Part shown: positions 56,512 to 64,000 of the stretch, in pieces
Position numbering within the stretch: the first letter of the stretch is position 1
Layout of the letters: each line of letters starts with the position of its first letter
Origin: Polyporus tsugae
Taxonomy: Eukaryota > Basidiomycota > Agaricomycetes > Polyporales > Polyporaceae
DNA length: 64,000 bases
Assembly: GCA_024305745.1 (NCBI GenBank)
Contig: JAHRBS010000002.1
Span: 1,240,001-1,304,000 of the forward strand
Direction of reading: 5' to 3'
Notes under the pieces: generated by a model
Seen by the model: the letters and a program-made list of their open reading frames with translations, nothing else
Databases searched by the model: none
What the model was told of the DNA's origin: nothing
Position numbers and translations under genes: made by a program

Positions 56512-58936
56512 ATGACCGTCCCAGAGTCCGGGCTCGATTTAACGTACATTTCGGATTTTCCGGAAATGTTGCAGATTATGCGTACTGACCGCTCGTTCAG
56601 CCTCGGTGTGATCCTAATAGGCTTAGCCGTCACTGCCAGGTAAGTTGGACTACGTTCATTTAACTTGCCAGTCCGGACGCTCACCTTCGCGGACCCCGCT
56701 CGAAGTTTATTTGGAGGTATGCATGTGAAACGGAGTTGATCCTAATCCGTCCGATGCGAGTGGTAGCTCACTGTCCTGCCCGCAGTCTCCTCTTCCCAAA
56801 CGCTATGGTACTGCGTGCACTATCCTCGCGATAGGACGTTCCTCCGCATCCTGGTATGTTGCTACTGGTCAGTTCAGAGCTTTACTCACTGTGATTACGC
56901 TCAACAGGTATTTACTGTCTGGACTCTCGATGCCATCAACCTCTTCCTGTTTTCTGCCACTAGTAAGTGTTATCCTATTGAACCATTCCTCCACATTTCC
57001 CAGGGCTAAGGTGCCACTCCATAGTGTGGGACTACCTTGTTGAGAAACAGCTAACTTTGGGTAATCAAACCTTGCCTTGGTGAGTTCATTGTTAAGAACT
57101 CGTTTATATCCCCCAAATTGATGGAATCCAACGGAGGATGTCGAATGTAAGCGATTCGAGGTTGGTTGTAAGGTGCAAGTGCTGACTCTGCCCTTATTCA
57201 GGCTCAAATTGTGGTTAACGTGAGTACTTATCCGTTGAGAAGGTGGATCCATGCTGACAGCGGGTGCCCTGGTTAGGCTGTCACCATTGGCATCATCCAG
57301 TCGTGCGTTGTTTCGTCCATGGTATACTTTTGACGGTGCTAATAGGGCATCAAGGTTCTACACGTACCGAATATGGACGCGTCAGTCATCCCTCTATCTC
57401 GATACGCAGATGGACTAAGACGGCTCTTGCCAGTGACCAACTACAAGCCTTTGACCATAATCGTCGTACGTCTGAGCTAACCTTGTCTATAATCTGACCT
57501 TCACTCAGACCCGTGCTTGCAGATTATCTTTGTGCTGGCAGACCTCGGTACATCCTTGATCCTCTGAATCCTCTTGATCCTCTGAATCCTCTTGATCCTC
57601 TGAAAGACAACCTCGAGTAACTAATGCCTCTACTCTCCAGGTCTTGGCCTCCGTGAGTGGCGTTGAGATGCTCGGAAAAAGTCCACCTATCCCTGACATT
57701 CGTCCGTAGTTCTTTTCGTGAAAAGGTTCGTACCCCTTCCTTCCCAACCTTGCGTCACACCGAATTTGAGCATATTTTGCCCCGTCTACAGCATTACAGC
57801 GCCGTCCCTCGAAGATCACGTCTCGCTCATCGTCAGGCTCGCTCCATCATGATGTTGTCCCGCATTCACGTCTGACTCCCCTCCAGCCTTTCGACATAGC
57901 CTTGAGCACCATCACAACTGCGACAGACGTCTTGTTGTGCGGTGCCCTCGTCACCCTTCTCGCCTCGTCCCGGACGGGTTCCGTCGGGTGCGTCATCAAG
58001 TGCCATCGCCAACGTCCGTGTGGTTTCTAACATTTGTGTATAAGTGCGGATCGCTTGATAAAGAGATTGGTGGGTGGCCCACGCACGATAACCTCAACCC
58101 GCATGGCTGACAAACTGGCAGCTATTTTACACGATCTGTACCGGCTTGGTCACCAGGCGCGTCCCCCCCTGCCAGTGTCTCGAAGTCGTGCCTCATTTTA
58201 ACGTGGCAACTGTAGCGTTTGCTCCGTCGCCTCGCTCATCACCGTACGGCACCCTGTATATGCGTCTGCGCAAGCCTAGTGGTTGATTCTGCTCCGTTTC
58301 GCAGGTTCTGGTCCTCCCTGAGGCGGCCGTGTATGTCATGTGTTATTACATCGGCTCTCGCAGTGCGTTTATTCTAGCTTTCTGTCCGACGTTCGCACCG
58401 TTTCACGTCTTTCCCTTCCGCACAGTGTACACCGTATCGTTGATCGCCACGCTCAACGCTCGCGAAGGTCTGCGCCTACACGCAGAGCTTCTTGACCAGG
58501 GATCGTTGCACGGCCTGACGACGACGTCGAACAGCGTCTCCAGGCGCAGTGTGCGCACGGTCGTGGATGCGATGGTACATCTCCTCCGCCTCGCTCGGTC
58601 GGCGCCGCGGCTCACGAGGGCTTCCTGCAGGTCCCCTCGAAGGAGATCGTCGTCGCGATCCATCGCGACACGACCGTCAACTTCGAGGAGCGCTCTGAAT
58701 CGGGCCACAAGCACGACACCCACCGCCGGCCCTACCGCTCCCACTCGCAGTCCCCGACGACGTCGCGGAGTCAATTCGTCGGGCTTCTAAGCGGCATATC
58801 TTCCAAGGTGAACAGCCCGAGCGGGAGTTCTGGCGAGCCAGAATCGGAACTCGGGTCATCCCCGCGATCACACGGAGCGAAGCATATAAGTACCCTGGCT
58901 AGTCTCGATGATGTTGAGGTCTTGGTTTCGGTGTAG
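56512..58936 (+). CDS. DUF6534-type multi-pass membrane protein (basidiomycete family)
   Basis: Matches, from memory, the large family of about 330-residue seven-helix-like proteins of unknown function in Agaricomycetes. Starts MTVPESGLDLTYISDFPEML and RSFSLGVILIGLAVTA. Exon 2 (56706-56716) is an 11-nt microexon giving SLFG, needed to join exon 1 (56512-56639) to exon 3 (56786-56853, SSSQTLWYCVHYPRDRTFLR). Then VFTVWTLDAINLFLFSAT, LWDYLVEKQLTLGNQTLPW, VTIGIIQSCVVSSM, NYKPLTIIVIIFVLADL, ALSTITTATDVLLCGALVTL, VYTVSLIATLNAREGLR. The soluble C-terminal tail runs to TLASLDDVEVLVSV at 58936. Exons between 57540 and 57890 are not resolved: an 18-bp tandem repeat lies there and my candidate junctions give a stop, so a lesion or further microexons are possible. 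Confidence 0.68.
57549..57603 (+). repeat. 18-bp tandem repeat, about 2.7 copies
   Basis: Unit GATCCTCTGAATCCTCTT repeated head to tail, in a presumed intron of the DUF6534-type gene. On the minus strand it would read as acidic SEDQED repeats, but no gene supports that. Confidence 0.7.
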
Positions 58937-59193
58937 GATTCAAAGGGGATCTATGTCGTGTATCATAGGTTTTGGCTTTGGGCTATGTCGTTGTGGACTA
59001 TTGATGACGCGTTGACGTGTGACATACCTCCGCAGGATGCAGGCGTTCAAATGAAGCGCGCGATACGAAAAAATGAGAACAATGGAGATCTCGGGCAGAG
59101 TACTATTTGAAACCTGCCAATAACCACATCTTCTACACCAATGTATTATACAGTTTCATCTGAGCATGTAGCATGTTGATATCCAAGTACAGG

Positions 59194-60684
59194 ATTACGA
59201 AATGAACGTCGCCTCCACGTAGAGAGTGCCCTCAACCTCCACCTTGTCCGAAACCCCTTCGATCAGCCCCGCAGGCAGGCTCACACTGAGCTTGGCTGGG
59301 TTTATCCACTAAGATGCACAAGATTGGTTCACGAAGAAACGGGGGAGACACACGAGAGGGACTCACCTGGTAGATGTAAGGTTTCGTCCCAGCAACGTAG
59401 TTGACCATCGTCTTGATCACGTAGGGGATCTCCGCAAGGACGTCCACCTTCTCAATCAAGCCCTTGTACGCATCTGGGCTACCGATATCCACAACAGTCG
59501 TAGCATCTACAGGCCCTTGCGCATCCGCGACGATCGACGGCGCCGCCCAGCGGAACGTGAGTTCCGTCGGGGCATCGTATCCGGTATCCGGATCGTGCGC
59601 CTTCTTCGTGTGCGCTGCGCGCGAGATGACGGCAGCGCTCGGGGACTGTTCCTCGCCCGGCCACTTGGTCTCCGCCGTGACGGCGGCGAGCTTGCCCCCA
59701 AGCACGAGCGCGCCGACGTTGACGGTGACGAAGCCGGAGCCGGCGCCCTTACGGCCGTAGTCGTTGATAGTCGTAAACTCCATCTGGATCGCGGACGTGC
59801 CGCCGTGCGCGGCCGACTGGAAGTGCGCGAAGTTCCAGCGGGAGGCGACGAGGTTCACGCGCATGCCCTGGATGGCGTGCACGAACATGCCGGGGCCCGC
59901 GATCGGGCTCGCCTGGCCCTTGTGCACGAGCATGCCGGTCGCGCGCTGGCGCGGCCAGAAGCGGTGGATGACATACCCATCGGCGTGCTTCGGGTCGTGC
60001 CCAAAGTAGGAGAAGCCGCCGTTGGGGCCGCCGCCGACCTTGAAGCCGGGCACGGAGGCGGGACGCGTGATGTCGAGGCTGATCTGGAGGTCGTCGTCGA
60101 GGTTGGCCTTGAGGGTGTAGCCCTCGGGCTCGTCAGAGCCGGGGTTGTACTTGTACGTGATTGAGAACTGATCCGCCTTGGAGGACCGCTTGTCGAGCCC
60201 AGGTGGGGGAGTGACGAAGTTGGTGACGTTCACCGACTTCCAGATCTTCTTGTTCGTGTTGGGGTTGTAGATCTTGCATGTGAACTGGATAGTCGGGTAC
60301 CACACCCTGCACGCGGGGGAGCAAACAGGGGGCCGACATGGGGCGTAGAGAGAGATCGCGCGGCGTGAGAGGTAAGCCTGGGACTTGGATGGAAAAGGAT
60401 AGGACGCACCCGACAGCTGAGTGGATAACCTGGCACATCAAGGACGTCCCATCCTCCAGAAAGTTGTAGAAAATCTGGGTCTCAACGGCAAATCCGCCGG
60501 GGCATGCCCACTCGGTGTCCTTAGGCTGGAGGGCGCCATAGAGTTCCGAAGGCTGGAACGCGGAGGAGACAGGGTGGAAGTTGGGCGCGTTCGGGTCGAC
60601 CGGGGGAGAAGTGCTAGGAGCTCATCTGAGGTACACATCGTTGAAAGCGTGGGGAACAACTCACGAGAAAATGGAGGAAAACAT
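59194..60684 (-). CDS. SVF1: Svf1-like oxidative stress survival protein
   Basis: Lipocalin-like protein needed in yeast for survival under oxidative and cold stress and linked to ceramide transport. The start exon is short (MFSSIFS) and joins via CTCCTAG to TSPPVDPNAPNFHPVS; then QPSELYGALQPKDTEWACPG, ETQIFYNFLEDGTSLMCQVI and HSAVG-VWYPTIQFTCKIYN across the next intron. The body continues IWKSVNVTNFVTPPPGLDKR, FSYFGHDPKHADGYVIHRFW, MFVHAIQGMRVNLVASRWNF and ELTFRWAAPSIVADAQGPVD, and the last exon ends VEVEGTLYVEATFIS. All conserved blocks of the family are present and uninterrupted, total about 390 residues, the usual size. Confidence 0.9.
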
Positions 60685-61201
60685 GGTGGTCGTCGAGGAA
60701 ACAATGTGGGAGGAAAGGGGTCGGCCTGCCCGAGTGAATTCGAGCGGGTGTCGCCAGTGGGCCTTACGCTGAGGGTCCTCGAGTCGTGCGGCCCGTCACG
60801 TAATAGCCCTGACCTTATGCCCATATTTAAGGTTTGCGCTTCGAACCTCCGAGTCGCCGCCCAGGTCTGCACTGTGCGTTCTTGAAGACACCGACCGAGT
60901 GTTTGTCGTCATCCATGGGAAGAGCGTTGCAGGTGAGCAAGGGGGCCGGGAACAGCACAGTCCGCGCTGAGTCCATTTGACTGTTATCCGCATTCAGTTG
61001 CTTCTAGGACTGCCAGGGGCGGCAGTGCTTGGTTCCTCAGTCGCCTGCTGTTTGAGTCGCAGCCCTATTTGGCGTGTTCCCATCGACAAGCGTCCTAGCA
61101 TTTACCCATGGCCATAACTTCCTTCAAGTTGTGCGCCTCGAAGACTCGCCAGTACACACCTCCACAACGTCCCCAGCGCTTCAGGCTTCAGAGAACGCTC
61201 C
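60685..61201. promoter_or_regulatory. Divergent promoter, SVF1 / F-box gene
   Basis: 517 bp between divergent start codons; no clear TATA box or repeat seen. Confidence 0.4.
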
Positions 61202-62559
61202 ATGAGTCCCCCGCCCAACCCCCAGTTTACGGTGTGGATCCCACAGGACATCCATGACGAAATCATAGGTTTTTTTCATGACGACCACTACGCTCTCCGA
61301 GGTTGCGGTCTCGTATGTCGTGCCTGGCTCCCGCGAGCGAGGCACTACCTCTTCCGAACCGTCACACTCGATCCCTCGCCCCGCAGCTGCAATTTCGTCA
61401 AGCTCGCTAAGGCATGTCCCGACATACAGCCACTGGTGCGAGACCTGGAATTGCGAGGGCGCGCAGCCACGTCAAAGGCGTGGTGGGAAAGCCCACAGAC
61501 AACGGACATCCCGTGGCCCACACTCCCGACGCTTCTGGGAAACGTCCCCCATCCAGCTACCCTCCGCCGCGAGCCGGACGCCGTGGAGGTCTTGTCGTGG
61601 ATGCGTCTGACGTTCGCCCCTGCGCACGGCAGTGGTCCTGCTCTGGTCAACCTACCCAAGGTACACATCTTGAGGTTGTCAGAAACCGCGCTCAGCGCCG
61701 AGTCAGCCGCCTTCCTCGCGGAGGTCTTCCCGAGCGTTCACACTTTGTCTCTCAACCAGTGCCGTGCAATGTCATTTGCCGGTCTGACTAGGTTGTTCCA
61801 AGCCTTTCCCCGTCTGCGCACGTTGCGCTTGCTGGCGGTTGAATGGCTGCCGCACAGACCAGGAGGCGCCCTTCCAGATACCACGCGCGGTTCGCTTGCG
61901 AACCTCACCACCTTGGACATCTCGCAGGACATACACGTCGAGCCGCTCGTAGATTGGCTTCTGAAGGTATCTGCACACAAGACTATACGACGCCTGAATT
62001 GCTCCATTGCCACACGCCTGAGTGCGACGGCAATACGCACCTTTCTGAACGCTTCTGGCACTTTGCTAGACCATTTATCCATCACGTTGATCGAAGCCCG
62101 CGACCCCACAGGTACGTCCAGTTTGCTTCGCCCATCCGTGCGAACGAGATCCACTGACGTGTCCCTGCCTGTTAATCAGCGATCCTCGAAGCCACCCAAC
62201 TCGACCTCTCCGCGTGCATGGGCTTACAGTCCCTCAGCATTCCATGCTCGCGCAGTCGCGCAGAGCCCTCGAGCCGCTCCCTATCGTGGGTCCTGATCCT
62301 CCTCTCCAAGGTCCGCTCTCCGCGCCTGAGCGAGATACAGATATCCACAACGTCCCCCGAGCTCGAGCGGCTCAACTTGGAGGGACTGGATGTCGTCTTG
62401 GCGCAGAACGCGCTCAGCGGCATGCGCTCCCTTACCTTCGACATCGACGACACGAAAGCTACCTCCAAGTGCGGAGGCGAGGAAGTGGAGGCGCTGCTCA
62501 GGCAGCGGGTTCCGACTGCGAGCGCGCAGCGCCTCGTGCGTCTAGAATATCGATGTTGA
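61202..62559 (+). CDS. F-box protein with LRR-like body
   Basis: Two exons, 61202-62111 and 62180-62559, give 429 residues. N-terminal F-box: WIPQDIHDEIIGFFHDDHYA then LRGCGLVCRAWLPRARHYLF, the same type as in the gene at 34386 but with little similarity beyond that. The body has LRR-like spacing (LPKVHILRLSETALSAESAA, FPRLRTLRLLAVEWL, LANLTTLDISQDI). Presumed SCF ubiquitin-ligase adaptor of unknown target. The end is QRLVRLEYRC. Confidence 0.78.
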
Positions 62560-62864
62560 TTAAGAGTAGCAAGCTGCAAATGGTTTGTACACACACCATG
62601 TACGCATTGCGAACCCATCCAATAATATTCATTCGCAGTGTTCTTTCTCGTGCTGTTGGTCGCATAAGCTGGACAGGAGTATTTACATGTGGGCCCGTTG
62701 CCAGGCGTTCGATACACGATCAGGCAAAAACAACAATCGGTTTCCTATCGACGTATGAACTACGGCGTACCTGACAATGATTGAGCTATTGCGGGAATGA
62801 AAGTAGTCGTTGTTACGCACCTACTCAAGCTGCACCCCCACCATCTACTCAGATGCGCATGGTC

Positions 62865-64000
62865 CTAGGAGCCCCAGATCACTCTCATAATACTTCTCTT
62901 CACGCCCTTGCTCGTCTCCCAGATCGTCTGCACACTGCTCCTCGAGAGCTCGCCTCCGGTGTCCGGGCCCGAAGACGAGCTCTCCACAGCCTGGACGAAC
63001 TCGTTCACACCACCCCCAACACCGAAATAGACCAACTTCGCCGCAACGAGGCAAATGTACGGCGCGCTCGCCAGGGCCTTCGATCCCTCCGAATCGGACA
63101 AATAGAGCCTGGACGCCGCGTCTTCTACGGATGCCGAACCATCTCGTCCCGCAGCCGCGGTCGCAGTTGCGCGGCGCATGAGGTCGACGAGGGCGTTCAA
63201 GCTTGCGGTGCGGTAGATTGTCTCCGAGGTGAGGAGGACGTCGTACGGCCCGCCGGCCCGCTCTACGTCGAAGGTGGACCACGAGCCGGAGAAGAGCTTC
63301 AGGTGGATCCCGTAAGCCTTCAGTGATTTTAGGAAGGCCGTTTTCAGTCCGGGAGTGAGAGGGAGCTCTCCGGGTTGCGAGGGATCCGCGGACGGGAGCG
63401 GGGCAGGGTCGTCGTCATCTTCGTCTGCGAGGGCATGCCGCTCGGAGTCTTCGATCGGTGCGCTTGCGCGGTATGTCGACGAGGCAGGGGACATGTCTGG
63501 GTGTGAAAATTAGTACGCATTCCGACAAAAAAATAGTGCCAAAAATAAGAAGGGCGAGATAGAGTGAAAACGTGGAAGGACCCGGTGCCAGTTTGTGGGT
63601 ATTCCGGAGTATACCTATCGGTATCCACGGCTCAGGATCGAACAAGATGAGATGAGGCAGACGAGACAGATTTAGGCCAGAGAGACGGCAACTACTCACA
63701 CCAGGCTAGGATGATATTCGGGATTGTGACAAGCCTGAGGACCAGCTCGTTGTAGTCCTGCAGATGGACGTGGACGCCAGCATTCGCGGTAGACGCGGCG
63801 GAGAATATCGAATGAATGAGGTACAGCGATGGTACCGCAGTGCCGCATCCTAGCTGGAGAGCATCTCGTGGCGTACTCAATGAGCATTCTTGCCTTGAAA
63901 AACAGTGGTGAATGCCATACCTCTAATATCCGCTTTTGCTTAAAAGCATTTGCGATCCCAGGGCCATAGATGGAGGAGAGGCATGCAACGAGATCCAGGC
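62865..64000 (-). CDS. HPM1: Histidine protein methyltransferase, HPM1/METTL18-like (5' end outside window)
   Basis: SAM-dependent class I methyltransferase; the yeast enzyme methylates a histidine of ribosomal protein Rpl3. Read on the minus strand: GLDLVACLSSIYGPGIANAF, QKRILE, then across an intron LGCGTAVPSLYLIHSI (the SAM-binding motif), HVHLQDYNELVLRLVTIPNI, GSWSTFDVE, YDVLLTSETIYRTASLNALV, and LVAAKLVYFGVGGGVNEFV. LGCGTA plus LQDYN are diagnostic of the METTL18 group, and GVGGGVNEF is its C-terminal signature. A long Ser/Asp-rich insert (DSERHALADEDDDDPAPLPS) lies between the SAM domain halves. The stop is at 62865. The N-terminal part, before the conserved ECSxDL block, lies beyond base 64000. 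Confidence 0.82.

Noticed and set aside
59517..60164. 215-codon plus-strand frame
   Set aside because: Antisense shadow of SVF1, rich in Arg, Gly and Asp as expected from the reverse complement of GC-biased codons.
1..64000. tRNA genes, CRISPR arrays, rRNA or intact transposons
   Set aside because: I looked for B-box-like GGTTCGAATCC stretches, regular spaced repeats, reverse transcriptase or transposase motifs and terminal repeats, and found none I could support by eye.

Overview
This 64 kb window is nuclear DNA of a filamentous basidiomycete, most likely a wood-decay agaricomycete (the polypore-like placement is inference). The evidence is direct: genes are dense, on both strands, and split by many 45-100 bp GT-AG introns; exons are GC-rich; the gene set combines housekeeping genes with families typical of Agaricomycetes (F-box singletons, MYND proteins, a DUF6534-type membrane protein, a secreted bicupin oxalate decarboxylase, small secreted cysteine-rich proteins). 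I saw no rRNA, tRNA, CRISPR array or intact transposon.

Layout. 0-8.4 kb: 3' part of an Srs2/UvrD-type helicase gene, a small heat-shock protein, an orphan N-terminal piece of a TRANK1/UvrD-helicase-like protein, and a conserved hypothetical gene with an in-frame TGA. 8.7-12.7 kb: a tandem pair of MYND-finger genes, the first intact and the second dead. 13.4-28.6 kb: membrane-anchored metallophosphatase, oxalate decarboxylase facing a transketolase-family gene across an 874 bp divergent promoter, zinc alcohol dehydrogenase, homogentisate 1,2-dioxygenase, and a small secreted Cys-rich protein. 28.6-31.9 kb is gene-poor and unresolved. 31.9-35.6 kb: two unrelated F-box genes. 36-40 kb: a second tandem duplication, of a class V aminotransferase-fold PLP enzyme, in which the downstream copy has lost its PLP lysine. 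40.9-45.5 kb: uridine kinase/UPRT fusion head-to-head with the tRNA thiolation gene NCS2/CTU2. 46-50.4 kb: a vacuolar-type Ca2+/H+ exchanger head-to-head with cytochrome c oxidase subunit Vb. 52.9-54.9 kb: a secreted protein with an internal duplication. 56.5-64 kb: DUF6534-type membrane protein, SVF1, an F-box/LRR gene, and the 3' part of a histidine methyltransferase gene (HPM1/METTL18-like).

How the genes fit together. There is no obvious biosynthetic cluster. Metabolic genes fit a saprotroph handling oxalate (decarboxylase), aromatic breakdown products (homogentisate dioxygenase, zinc ADH) and pentose or formaldehyde-type sugar transfer (transketolase family). Several gene pairs share divergent promoters. 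The strongest theme is gene birth and death at small scale: two tandem duplicates, each with one decaying copy whose lesions can be read base by base, an intragenic duplication in a secreted protein, a truncated helicase-family relic, and a conserved gene with a nonsense codon.

Exon boundaries are my own, from splice consensus and reading-frame continuity. No searches were run; family names are recognised from memory of motifs.
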